Source of the DNA: Occallatibacter riparius
GTDB taxonomy: Bacteria; Acidobacteriota; Terriglobia; Terriglobales; Acidobacteriaceae
Assembly (NCBI RefSeq): GCF_025264625.1
Contig: NZ_CP093313.1
Span: 2,790,001 to 2,854,000, forward strand
Length of the DNA stretch: 64,000 nucleotides
Reading direction: 5' to 3'
The notes below the pieces were generated by a model. The model was given only the letters and a program-made list of their open reading frames with translations, made no database searches and was not told the DNA's origin. This document shows, one piece after another, positions 44,786 through 53,077 of the stretch (position 1 is its first letter; the number at the start of each line of letters is the position of its first letter). The position numbers were made by a program, and so were the translations under genes.

Positions 44786-45787
44786 TTACATTCCTGCCGG
44801 CCGGGGATTCTGGGGATCGTATTGCGCGACCTTGATCTTCTTGGCCAGGCCGGTGACCTTGAGTAGCCAGATGCCCCAGTAGTTGGGGTCTATCTCGTAC
44901 CACTTGAGGCCGTGACGCGCGGAGACCGGGTGTGCGTGGTGGTTGTTATGCCAGCCTTCGCCGCCGGTCAGCAGGGCTACCCACCAGCTGTTGCGCGAGT
45001 CATCCTTGGTCTCGAAGCGACGGCTGCCCCACAGATGCGTGGCTGAGTTCACCAGCCAGGTGGCGTGGAGGCCTACCGTAACGCGGAGGAATACGCCCCA
45101 GAGAACCATCCCAACGCCATTCTGCCATCCGCCAAACGCCCAGCCGAGGGTGAGCAGCAGGATGCCGCTGACCGTCACCGTGAGCCAGTGGTACTTGCTT
45201 AGCCACATGTAGAAGCGGTCCTTCTTCATGTCGGGCGCGTAGCGGCCCAGGGCCTCGTTCTGCGAGTGCAGCGTCTCCCCATAGAGGATCCAGCCGGCGT
45301 GCGCCCACCACCCGCCTTCATGCGGAGTGTGGGGATCGCCCTGGTGGTCGCTGAGCTGGTGATGCACGCGGTGCGTGCCGACCCAGAACATCGGACCGCC
45401 CTCGAGGGAGAGCGTCGCGCAGACCGTCATCGCGTACTCCAGCCACTTGGGCACCTGGTAGCCGCGATGCGTGAGCAGGCGGTGATAGCACATGCCGATG
45501 CCCACGTTGATGGCGAGCACGTAGAGGATCGCCGCGACGGCCAGCCGCTGCCAGCTGAAGAAGAACAGCGCAGCCAACGCTCCCACGTGGAACGCGCCCA
45601 TGGCGACCAGCGTGATCCAGTTAATGCCGTACTTCTCAGTGGCGGCGCGGCCCATGCGCACCTGATCGCGGGCGGCCACAACGTGGAGCACGGGCGCAGC
45701 GCTGGGGTCTGCGACTCCAACCTTCAGTTTGGCTGGCGCAGCGGTGGTGGTTTCAGTAGGAGAAGGGACGGGGACGACAGATGCCAT
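44786..45787 (-). CDS. Membrane fatty acid desaturase (acyl-CoA delta-9 type)
   Basis: A 333-residue protein with four hydrophobic helices and the three histidine boxes that hold the di-iron centre: HRLLTH (near residue 105), HRVHHQLSDH (near 140) and EGWHNNHH (near 275). GGPMFWVGTHRVHH and the downstream NSATHLWGSRRFETKDDSRN are typical of stearoyl-CoA-desaturase-like enzymes. It inserts a double bond into acyl chains at the cytoplasmic face and so adjusts membrane fluidity. The proline/alanine-rich N-terminal 45 residues are variable. No electron-donor gene lies beside it. Confidence 0.92.
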   Translation of the reverse strand: MASVVPVPSPTETTTAAPAKLKVGVADPSAAPVLHVVAARDQVRMGRAATEKYGINWITLVAMGAFHVGALAALFFFSWQRLAVAAILYVLAINVGIGMCYHRLLTHRGYQVPKWLEYAMTVCATLSLEGGPMFWVGTHRVHHQLSDHQGDPHTPHEGGWWAHAGWILYGETLHSQNEALGRYAPDMKKDRFYMWLSKYHWLTVTVSGILLLTLGWAFGGWQNGVGMVLWGVFLRVTVGLHATWLVNSATHLWGSRRFETKDDSRNSWWVALLTGGEGWHNNHHAHPVSARHGLKWYEIDPNYWGIWLLKVTGLAKKIKVAQYDPQNPRPAGM

Positions 45788-46089
45788 TCAGTAGGTTTTC
45801 CTCACACAGATGGGGCGGAGTCCCACCCATTTACCAATTGTAGCCGAGGGCTGGATTTTAAGGACCTGTTAAATCCAGAAATCACACGAATTAGCCATGG
45901 GCGCCTGGAATCAGACACTTCCGTGGCAGCCGTCGGGCCGACTCTTCCTCTCAGATGCTTCCCAATCAAAAAAGGCGTCCCAGGGTTCGGTGCCGTGAAA
46001 ATTGTCTCCTAGCAACTCGCAATGCGGTACATGCAATCTACTCAATTGCACGCCTGGATCTACTTAGATAGAACCTCAGGAGTATCCCA
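45788..46089. other. Intergenic region between divergent genes
   Basis: These 302 bp contain no credible gene. A long plus-strand frame reaching 46012 is the shadow of the desaturase. Promoters for both flanking genes are expected, but none could be assigned. Confidence 0.45.
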
Positions 46090-47931
46090 GTGACAAGCAG
46101 TACCTACCTTCTTCCCCTCACAGTGTGGGCGGCTGCCGTTGTGTGCGCCGCACAGACTTCCCCCACTTTCTCCAATAAAGTTTCCACCCCCGGTGCGCGG
46201 CCCACCATTACCTTATCCGCCGATTTGAACAATGACGGCTTCCCTGATCTGATCGAGGACTCGGCTTATGCGCCCATTGGATTCACCATCCAGCTTGCCA
46301 ACGGTGATGGCACCTTCAAAGCACCCGTCTTTCATTCCGTCTCAGGCGGGAACGGCTCGCCGGCTCCAATGGCCGTGGGTGACTTCAACAATGACGGCAA
46401 GGCAGATGTCGCCGCGGTCCTTCCCGGCAAGAACCAGGTTGCCGTCTATCTCGGCAATGGCGATGGCACGTTTCAGGCTCCGAAGTATTCCACTATCGCC
46501 CTCAACTCCGGCCAGACCTTCGCTTCCGCGCCCGTTGTCGCTGCGAACTTCAATGGCGACGGCAAGGTCGATCTCGCCGTCGTAGGTGTCGCCGGCAATG
46601 ACCAGAGCGTCTATGTGCTCCAGGGCGACGGTGCCGGCGGATTTAACAGCCCCCGTGACGCCATCAATCTTCCCGCGTACTACCTGGTCCAGAACATGGT
46701 CACTGGCGACTTCGACGGTGACGCCAAAGCGGACCTCTTTTTTACAGGCGTCTTCGGCTGCGGTACCACGGGCAGCTGCACCACCAATGTCTATGGCCTG
46801 TTTGGCGATGGCAACCTAGGCTTTGAGATCACCACGCCATACTCGAGCTACAACACATTTGAAATTTCGGCCGGTGACCTCGACAGCGATGGCAAGAGCG
46901 ATCTCATCGGCTATGACCGCGCGACCGAGCAGATGATCGCGTTCTACGGGCAGGCAGACCGCACCATTGCCAGTTACTCGTGGACCATACCAAACGTTAA
47001 CGGCTACTTCGCCGACGGGTGGACGGGTCCTTTTCAGGTTGGCGACTTCAACGGCGACGGGCACATGGACATCGTTGGCCATTTCACGAACAACGTGAAA
47101 GACGGCACCGACTACGAGTTCCTCATTTTCCTTGGCACTGCAAACCGCGGTCAATTCACCAGCTATGTGCAATTTCTGCCCGCTTCGTCCATGCCGGTCG
47201 ATATTCAGGGAACAGCGCCGGTAACCGTCGATGAAAACGCTGACGGCAAGCCCGATATTGTTGCTTATCAAACTCCCGGGCCCGCAGCCACAGGACCGAG
47301 CGACAACGCTCCCCTCCTCGTCACGGCAGTCAACGCCACTGCCAGCGGCAACTGGGGAGGCTGTACTTATCTGAACAAAGCGCAGGGAATCCGCCTCTGC
47401 AGCCCAGGATCCACTTCCTCCAGCCCAGTGAGCTTCAAGGCCTCAGCCACTTCCTTCGGACAGCTCCGCAAGATCGAGCTGTGGGTTGATGGCAAGAAGA
47501 TGGCGGAGAACTTCCACGCGTGGGAGCACGACGCGTGGTTTAACTACACCGGGACGTTCCCTGCTGGATCGCACCAGGCCACTCTGTACGCGGCGGATGT
47601 GGACAATCGGCTTCAGCGGATGAGCTATACCTTCGCGGTCGGATCGGGTGGTACGTGCAGCGCGCCATCGTCCTATGGCGTGCATGTCTGCTCGCCCGCA
47701 AACGGCGCGACGGTGTCCTCACCGGTCAGTGTGCAGGCTGCGGCGAAGATTGCGGGCACGCTGGCGCGCATGGAGGTATGGGTGGACGGCGTGAAGAAGT
47801 TCACTGAGACCACCAGCCCCTCATTCACAACCAGCATCAGCCTGGCGGCGGGCGGTCACCGATTCGATGTGTACGCGGTGAATACGGCCGGGACCAAGTA
47901 CGAGACGACGGTGAACGCGACCGTGAAGTGA
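46090..47931 (+). CDS. Secreted FG-GAP/VCBS repeat protein with Ig-like C-terminal domains
   Basis: A 613-residue protein from GTG 46090 (AGGAG about 8 nt upstream). Signal peptide to about residue 22. A seven-bladed FG-GAP propeller follows (about 35-410), with calcium-binding loops DLNNDGFPDL, DFNNDGKADVA, NGDGTFQAP, NFNGDGKVDLAV, DLDSDGKSDLIG and DFNGDGHMDI. Two similar Ig-like domains (about 430-520 and 525-613) share GIRLCSPG/GVHVCSPANG, IELWVDGKK/MEVWVDGVKK and a YAVNTAG/YAADVDN end. Likely extracellular or cell-surface; the binding partner is unknown. Confidence 0.88.
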   Translation: MTSSTYLLPLTVWAAAVVCAAQTSPTFSNKVSTPGARPTITLSADLNNDGFPDLIEDSAYAPIGFTIQLANGDGTFKAPVFHSVSGGNGSPAPMAVGDFNNDGKADVAAVLPGKNQVAVYLGNGDGTFQAPKYSTIALNSGQTFASAPVVAANFNGDGKVDLAVVGVAGNDQSVYVLQGDGAGGFNSPRDAINLPAYYLVQNMVTGDFDGDAKADLFFTGVFGCGTTGSCTTNVYGLFGDGNLGFEITTPYSSYNTFEISAGDLDSDGKSDLIGYDRATEQMIAFYGQADRTIASYSWTIPNVNGYFADGWTGPFQVGDFNGDGHMDIVGHFTNNVKDGTDYEFLIFLGTANRGQFTSYVQFLPASSMPVDIQGTAPVTVDENADGKPDIVAYQTPGPAATGPSDNAPLLVTAVNATASGNWGGCTYLNKAQGIRLCSPGSTSSSPVSFKASATSFGQLRKIELWVDGKKMAENFHAWEHDAWFNYTGTFPAGSHQATLYAADVDNRLQRMSYTFAVGSGGTCSAPSSYGVHVCSPANGATVSSPVSVQAAAKIAGTLARMEVWVDGVKKFTETTSPSFTTSISLAAGGHRFDVYAVNTAGTKYETTVNATVK

Positions 47932-47947
47932 GAACAGGCGGCAATAG

Positions 47948-47985
47948 GGAAGGAGGTCCCGCGGGAACTTCCTTCCTGTTTCGTT
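47948..47985 (+). terminator. Likely terminator of the FG-GAP gene
   Basis: GGAAGGA/TCCTTCC (47948-47954/47970-47976) around the palindrome TCCCGCGGGA, followed by TGTTTCGTTCTT. Confidence 0.6.
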
Positions 47986-47988
47986 CTT

Positions 47989-49383
47989 CTATTCCGGCAT
48001 ATTCCCAGCCAGATTGCCGCCGAACGTGGTGAACAGCTTGTCGGCGCGGCCGCGCATGATCCGGTAGAGCGCGAACTGGCGGGTTGTGTCGCCCCGAAGC
48101 TCGAAGAGCAGCTCGCCGCGGTTATCGGCCAGTGCGTCGACCGCATCCACCAGGCGCATACGGGGCGTCTCGTCGAGGCGCGATCGGTCAGTGACGTTCT
48201 TCACCAGCACCATCACGTTGCCGTAAAGGTCTGGCTGAGCGATTAGCGTCACAAACTTCTGGTCAGCGAGTGGGCCGGTGGTGTGCGCAGACAGAACCAT
48301 CGTCGCGCCCGCTCCATAGGCCAGTTCGAAAACCCGGAACTGCTCTTCTTCGAGCGGCGCAGGCGTGGGCGGTGGAGGCGTGACTACCTTCTTTGCCGCA
48401 GTGCTTCGATGCGCAGTTGATGTTTTCGCGGGCGGTGGAGGCGGCGTGATCCCGAGCGCCTTCCGTGCGATGTCCTCCATCTGCTCTTTCATCTTCATTT
48501 CGTCGTCGGGATTCGCCCAGCTATACGTCCACGTGTGCTCGGGGCGGTTGCGGGCGTCGGAGATGGCGACCGCCTGCTTCATATCGTCCGGCAAGCCCAT
48601 CAGAGTCGGTTCCACTTTTGCGGGGCCGGCATCTTTGGCTCCGCGTTTCAGGCGCGGGCGGTCAGGATCATCGATATCGGGAAGCGAGCTTACGTTGCCG
48701 GCAGCATCCACAGGCGTCTCGGGCGCCTTCGGCTTGGGCTTTGTCATCATGGGCCGATCGGGATCTACAGGCGCTGATCCGCCCGAATTTTCGGTCGTGG
48801 TGTCTTCGGTCTTCTTGTGCAGCTTGGGGCGGTCGGGGTCGTCCTCGGCCGACGAGTTGCTCTTCGCATCCTTAGTGTTGCTCGAGGCTGTGCCACCGGA
48901 TTTGGCGCTGGAGTCGTCGCCCTTGTGCTTGCGGTGCAGAACCGGCTTGTCGTCGTCCCCGAGGTCTTCGTCGATCTTCTGCGGAGCGGCCGCAGCCTTG
49001 GGCTTCGGGAGTGGCTTCCAGTCTCCGAAGCCGACCCAGGAGCCTTGGACCTGGCCCGCGTTCTTCACCTCGAAAAGGCCGATCGTCTTGCCGTTGTCTT
49101 TCAGTTCGTACTCCACCGCGTAGGAAACGGCCAGTGGATACGGGCGCGCGAGGTAAAGGCCGGCATCCTGCAACTGCTCGCCGTCATAGATGGTGACTGG
49201 CACAATACGGCTGGCGGTGGGTTTGCCGGCGTCCCCGGTCCACTCCAGCACCGCCACGGCGCGCATTTCGGGCGTCTTGTCGGCGGCCTTTTTGTTGACC
49301 TGGCCGGGATATTGAGCGAATCCAACATTTGCTGCAATCAGGCACAGCCCCGTCAAAGCCAGGGAGAGTCCACGCGATGACAC
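47989..49383 (-). CDS. Exported protein with DPDRP repeats
   Basis: A 464-residue protein from GTG 49383 (in-frame GTGs at 49422 and 49431 are alternatives). Signal peptide LSLALTGLCLIAANVGFAQ. Residues about 30-135 form a beta-rich domain (VAVLEWTGDAGKPTASRIVP, YPLAVSYAVEYELKDNGKTI). A low-complexity Lys/Asp/Pro linker (about 140-265) carries the repeat DDDKPVLHRK, DDPDRPKLHKK, VDPDRPMMTK and DDPDRPRLKRG. A C-terminal domain follows (about 340-464, EEEQFRVFELAYGAGATMVL). I do not recognise a function. The open frame continues upstream over bcp and mpg only as a shadow. Confidence 0.8.
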   Translation of the reverse strand: MSSRGLSLALTGLCLIAANVGFAQYPGQVNKKAADKTPEMRAVAVLEWTGDAGKPTASRIVPVTIYDGEQLQDAGLYLARPYPLAVSYAVEYELKDNGKTIGLFEVKNAGQVQGSWVGFGDWKPLPKPKAAAAPQKIDEDLGDDDKPVLHRKHKGDDSSAKSGGTASSNTKDAKSNSSAEDDPDRPKLHKKTEDTTTENSGGSAPVDPDRPMMTKPKPKAPETPVDAAGNVSSLPDIDDPDRPRLKRGAKDAGPAKVEPTLMGLPDDMKQAVAISDARNRPEHTWTYSWANPDDEMKMKEQMEDIARKALGITPPPPPAKTSTAHRSTAAKKVVTPPPPTPAPLEEEQFRVFELAYGAGATMVLSAHTTGPLADQKFVTLIAQPDLYGNVMVLVKNVTDRSRLDETPRMRLVDAVDALADNRGELLFELRGDTTRQFALYRIMRGRADKLFTTFGGNLAGNMPE

Positions 49384-49449
49384 GAGCCGGGCGGGTCGGG
49401 AATAATGCTGACTGACGGTCACTACCTTCACCTGATGAGGGGTCGCCCC

Positions 49450-49926
49450 ATGGAACTGCACGATAAGATTGCTGATTTTACTCTTCAAACCGACGAGGAT
49501 AAGACTGTAAGTCTTTCCGATTACTCCGGCAAGCCGGTGATTCTGTTCTTTTATCCCCGGGCGGATACGCCGGGCTGCACGATTGAGGCCTGCGGCTTTC
49601 GCGACCAGTTCGAGAAGCTGCAGAAGGCGGGTGCGGTGGTTCTGGGTATCAGCCGCGACACGCCCAAGGCCCAAGCCAAGTTCAAAGCCAAGTACAACCT
49701 GCCGTACACACTCCTTGCAGATGTAGACGAGCGAGTGTGCAATCAGTTTGGGGTGATGAAGGAAAAGAACATGTACGGGAAGAAGGTTTGGGGCATCGCC
49801 CGCACCACATTCGTGATCGGGCCCGACCAGACTCTCCTTCACGTCTTTCCAAACGTTACCCCTGAAGGGCATGCCGAACAAGTGCTCGAGTTGCTCAAGG
49901 AATGGAACAAGGCACATAAGAAGTGA
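49450..49926 (+). CDS. bcp: Thiol peroxidase Bcp/PrxQ
   Basis: A 158-residue cytoplasmic peroxiredoxin of the AhpC/TSA fold. YPRADTPGCTIEACGFRD holds the peroxidatic Cys (in PGCT) and the resolving Cys five residues later, the PrxQ arrangement. The ATG at 49450 with GAGGGG upstream gives MELHDKIADFTLQTDEDKTV, the normal family start. It reduces hydroperoxides with thioredoxin. The stop overlaps the next start (GTGA), so it is coupled to mpg, a pairing of oxidant defence and DNA repair. Confidence 0.95.
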   Translation: MELHDKIADFTLQTDEDKTVSLSDYSGKPVILFFYPRADTPGCTIEACGFRDQFEKLQKAGAVVLGISRDTPKAQAKFKAKYNLPYTLLADVDERVCNQFGVMKEKNMYGKKVWGIARTTFVIGPDQTLLHVFPNVTPEGHAEQVLELLKEWNKAHKK

Positions 49927-50597
49927 AGATGCCGGGGCGGCTTCTGCCGCGCAAATTTTTCGAGACGCGGCCGGAGTGGGTCGCCCCGCGGCTGCTGGGT
50001 AAGCTTCTGGTGCAGCAGACCGACAGTACGGCCATGGTGGGCAGGATCGTGGAGGCGGAGGCCTATCTGGGTCCGCACAACGATCCTCCCGACCCGGCTG
50101 CCCACTCACATCGAGGTCCTACGCCGCGGAACCTGGTGTTGTTCGGGCTGCCGGGGCATGCCTACGTCTACTCGATCTATGGCAAATATTTTTGCCTGAA
50201 CATCTCCTGCGAGATCGAGGGCCAGGCCGGATGCGTGCTGCTGCGGGCGCTGGAGCCGGTTTCGGGAATTGAGCAGATGGCGGTGAACCGCGGCCTGCCG
50301 CCGGACCTGGAACGCAGCGAGGCGTTTCTGCGCCAGCTCACGACCGGCCCCAGCCGGCTCTGTCTCGCCCTGGGGGTCGCGCGGGCCAGCCACAACGGTC
50401 TCGACGTAACCAGCGCCGGATCTCCGCTTCAGGTCCGAGACGACGGCTCTGCATTGACGGAGGCCATGGCAACGCCGCGCATCGGGATCAATCCGATGAA
50501 TGAGGCGTTGGAATGGCCGCTCCGGTTTGCGGTTCCGGGGAACCGGTTTGTGTCAGGACCAAAGAACCTGAAGGGGAAACGCGTCCCGGTCCCGTAG
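49923..50597 (+). CDS. 3-methyladenine DNA glycosylase (AAG/MPG family)
   Basis: A 224-residue enzyme that excises alkylated purines. AAG-family blocks are visible: RLLPRKFFETRPEWVAPRLL, GRIVEAEAYLGPHNDPPDPA with the catalytic Glu in VEAEAY, AHSHRGPTPRN, YVYSIYGKYFCLNI and GPSRLCLALGV, ending in the usual R.G...P.RFAVPGN pattern. GTG 49923 overlaps the bcp stop; ATG 49929 is an alternative. Confidence 0.93.
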   Translation: MKMPGRLLPRKFFETRPEWVAPRLLGKLLVQQTDSTAMVGRIVEAEAYLGPHNDPPDPAAHSHRGPTPRNLVLFGLPGHAYVYSIYGKYFCLNISCEIEGQAGCVLLRALEPVSGIEQMAVNRGLPPDLERSEAFLRQLTTGPSRLCLALGVARASHNGLDVTSAGSPLQVRDDGSALTEAMATPRIGINPMNEALEWPLRFAVPGNRFVSGPKNLKGKRVPVP

Positions 50598-50653
50598 TTT
50601 TCCGTCTTACAGATAGAACCTGAACAACATTCCCCGGCCGAGGTCTTCTCCGC

Positions 50654-51211
50654 TTGAAAAGATTCCTTTCGCCTTTATCTGCCGCCGCGGCTGTTTTATT
50701 GACTGCGGCGATTGTGGCCGCGTCCGTGGCCGCGCAGTCTCCTCAACCGCAGCCGGCGGGTGCAGCTGCCCAGCCTCAGCAGGGAGGCCCACTGCCTGGT
50801 GGACCCAGCGGACCGCCGCATGAGATGCCTGCCCCTAAGAATTTGAAGGTTCTGCCTAAGAACCTGACCGGGAATCAGGTGCACGACATCATGGAGGGCT
50901 GGGCCGGCTCGCTGGGCGTTCATTGCGATAACTGTCACTCGGTCGATCCTGGCAAGGTGGGGCCGAACGGTCGGCCGCGTCTGAACTTTGCCGACGATTC
51001 GAAACCCGAGAAGAACACGGCCCGGCTGATGTACACCATGACCCAGAAGATCAACGACGACACCATGAGCATGGTGAACGACGGTCAATCGAAGGTGACT
51101 TGCGGAACCTGTCACCGGGGTCATAAGAAGCCGGAGGCGTATGTGCCGCCGAAGGAACACGACGGCCCGCATCCGCCGGCTCCGGGCGAAAAGCCGCCCA
51201 TCCCACGCTGA
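50654..51211 (+). CDS. Secreted c-type cytochrome (PSRC cytochrome-like)
   Basis: A 185-residue protein with a signal peptide (to about residue 28) and a Pro/Gln-rich spacer, then a domain like the photosynthetic-reaction-centre cytochrome fold (PF02276) found in many non-phototrophic Acidobacteriota: NLKVLPKNLTGNQVHDIMEG, LGVHCDNCHSVDP and VTCGTCHRGHKKPE. The two CXXCH sites (near residues 91 and 150) predict two covalent hemes. The start is TTG 50654, the only plausible one, with GAGG about 9 nt upstream. Likely periplasmic electron transfer. Confidence 0.85.
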   Translation: MKRFLSPLSAAAAVLLTAAIVAASVAAQSPQPQPAGAAAQPQQGGPLPGGPSGPPHEMPAPKNLKVLPKNLTGNQVHDIMEGWAGSLGVHCDNCHSVDPGKVGPNGRPRLNFADDSKPEKNTARLMYTMTQKINDDTMSMVNDGQSKVTCGTCHRGHKKPEAYVPPKEHDGPHPPAPGEKPPIPR

Positions 51212-51248
51212 TCGAATTCAGCGGCTTCGGAGCGTCTCTGCTTCGTTG

Positions 51249-51283
51249 AATCGGCCGGCAGTCTGCCGGCCGATTTCCTTTGC
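51249..51283 (+). terminator. Terminator after the cytochrome gene
   Basis: AATCGGCCGGCA/TGCCGGCCGATT (51249-51260/51264-51275) with a GTC loop, then TCCTTTG. Confidence 0.75.
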
Positions 51284-51391
51284 AGCTCAAAAGTGACGGC
51301 GAGTTTGGACAACTCGCCCCGCCTCTCCGCCCTCTCAGTACAGGAGCTTTCGACCCCTGTGAATGCGGTCATGAAGCCAAGGAGGATAGGC

Positions 51392-52126
51392 ATGAAGTTG
51401 ACTCGAGTGCCGGCGCTGGCCGGCTGTTTTGCCATGGCGCTGACTGTTTCCGCAACGTGGGCGCAAACACCGCGCACCCCCACCACAGGAGCGGGGCAGA
51501 CAAGCGGCTCTACACCCGGACAGACGACCGGAACTTCAGCCGGGCAAACAAGCGGGTCTGCTGGTGGGGCGGGCGGCCAGATGCAGGGCGACACGATGGG
51601 CAACAGCCCCGCAGGCAGCGACAAGAAGTTCGTGAAGGAAGCCATGGAAGGCAGCATGGCCGAGATCCAGCTGGGGCAGCTCGCGCAGCAAAAGGCCACC
51701 AGTCCGGACGTGAAGCAGTTCGGACAGCGCATGGTCACCGACCATCAGAAGCTCAATGATCAGATGACTCCCGTAGCGAGCCAATTGGGAATAACACCGC
51801 CCGCAGAGCCGGATATGAAACAGAAGGCAATGCAGAAGAAGCTGCAGGCAATGTCGGGCGATGAGTTTGACAAGGCCTACATGAAGGCTATGGTGAAGGA
51901 TCACAAGAAGGATCTTGCGGAGTTCCAGAAGGAAGCTTCTTCAGGCAAGAATCCGCAGGTAAAGGACGCGGCGCAGCAAGGTTCGCAGGTAATCCAGCAG
52001 CACCTGCAGATGGCCCAGGATGTGGCGCAGAAGGTGGGCGCAGGTGGCGGCAAAGGAAGCAAGAGCGGGATAGGCCGCAACGGCGACACCGGAGCAGGTA
52101 CGTCGGACAACAAGGAACACCAGTAA
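51392..52126 (+). CDS. Exported DUF4142 protein
   Basis: A 244-residue protein. Signal peptide MKLTRVPALAGCFAMALTVS. A Gly/Thr-rich linker of about 40 residues built from imperfect GQTSGS / GQTTGTSAGQTSGS repeats follows. A four-helix ferritin-like DUF4142 domain (about 70-210) has FVKEAMEGSMAEIQLGQLAQ, FGQRMVTDHQKLNDQM and AYMKAMVKDHKKDLAEFQKE. The tail is Gly/Lys rich. DUF4142 proteins are periplasmic and linked to stress, but their activity is unknown. ATG 51392 has AAGGAGGA in front. Confidence 0.88.
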   Translation: MKLTRVPALAGCFAMALTVSATWAQTPRTPTTGAGQTSGSTPGQTTGTSAGQTSGSAGGAGGQMQGDTMGNSPAGSDKKFVKEAMEGSMAEIQLGQLAQQKATSPDVKQFGQRMVTDHQKLNDQMTPVASQLGITPPAEPDMKQKAMQKKLQAMSGDEFDKAYMKAMVKDHKKDLAEFQKEASSGKNPQVKDAAQQGSQVIQQHLQMAQDVAQKVGAGGGKGSKSGIGRNGDTGAGTSDNKEHQ

Positions 52127-52140
52127 GGGAACGGCAATAT

Positions 52141-52161
52141 AGGGCCGCATCACGCGGCCCT
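52141..52161. terminator. Bidirectional terminator between DUF4142 and CHAD genes
   Basis: AGGGCCGC/GCGGCCCT with an ATCAC loop, between convergent genes. Confidence 0.7.
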
Positions 52162-52176
52162 TTCGCTGCCTACAAG

Positions 52177-52953
52177 CTAAGCCGCGCGCTTGAACTCGAC
52201 CGTGGATCTTCGTAGCCGGTTGGCGGCGGTGAGGCTGGCCCGCAATTTCTCCCGCGTGATGTTGGCGAGTTCCCGCAGGATCTGCCCATCTTCGGCGGGA
52301 TCCAGGCTCTTCTTCGCCAGCTCGTGCAATTCGACCCAATCATGCCATTCGCCGGCGAGGTCCTTGACCTCTCCGAGCGCATCGATGCGCTGCCGGTAGG
52401 TTTCTGGCGAAAGCTGCAGCATGTAACGCAGCTCCTTGGCGCGAATGCGGAACTCGTGCAGGTTGGCGGCATCGATCCTGGGCCAGTGGTCGAGCTCTGC
52501 ACCTAGAATCTGCGGTGCAACCGGGCTGAGCATGGCGTTCCCAGATTCGAGATGATGCTCAAAACGACGAATAGCTCGCCGCACCGGTTTGCGACGTTGC
52601 GCGATGATTTGGCTGAGATGGACGACATGCTTTTCGCGCCGCCGCGCGATCTCCTCCGTAAGGCGCACCAGTCCTTCTCCGGTGGAGTCATCCCCGATCT
52701 GGTGGGTTTTGGCGATGAACACGTCCATATCGCGCACCTTGCCGAGTGCCTTCCTGACCGGCTTGGTGAGTTTGAGTAACCGCTGCGCCTCGCGATCGGA
52801 ATCGGACGAGAACGTGTGCACGACCGCTTCGAGGCGGCGCGTTTCCGTTCGAAGCTTGTGCACTTCTTCGGGCGCAGGATGGGCGGGGAAATCCTTCAGC
52901 TTCTTGTGCAGCTTGCGGAGCGCCTTGAGCGCTGCCTGGACATCAACGTTCAT
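52177..52953 (-). CDS. CHAD domain protein
   Basis: A 258-residue, mainly alpha-helical cytoplasmic protein. CHAD blocks rich in conserved histidine and arginine: HPAPEEVHKLRTETRRLEAV near the start, LGKVRDMDVFIAKTHQI, and LHEFRIRAKELRYMLQLSPE. CHAD domains bind polyphosphate or phosphorylated surfaces through these basic residues. It is not fused to CYTH. ATG 52953 matches the family start; an upstream in-frame ATG at 53022 is less likely. No strong ribosome site is seen. Confidence 0.88.
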   Translation of the reverse strand: MNVDVQAALKALRKLHKKLKDFPAHPAPEEVHKLRTETRRLEAVVHTFSSDSDREAQRLLKLTKPVRKALGKVRDMDVFIAKTHQIGDDSTGEGLVRLTEEIARRREKHVVHLSQIIAQRRKPVRRAIRRFEHHLESGNAMLSPVAPQILGAELDHWPRIDAANLHEFRIRAKELRYMLQLSPETYRQRIDALGEVKDLAGEWHDWVELHELAKKSLDPAEDGQILRELANITREKLRASLTAANRLRRSTVEFKRAA

Positions 52954-53077
52954 GGGGAGGTTGGAACCTCGCAAGGGCCCCGGCGTTGCCGCGGTGATCA
53001 GATCCAATGGAGGGCAGCACATGATGGTTCAGGCTGTGGAAAAGAGCATACCACCGCCGGCCCGCTCGCGAATGTGA

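Noticed and set aside
49432..50109. Upstream extension of the DPDRP protein over bcp and mpg
   Set aside because: It is antisense to two well-supported genes; the signal peptide places the real start near 49383-49431.
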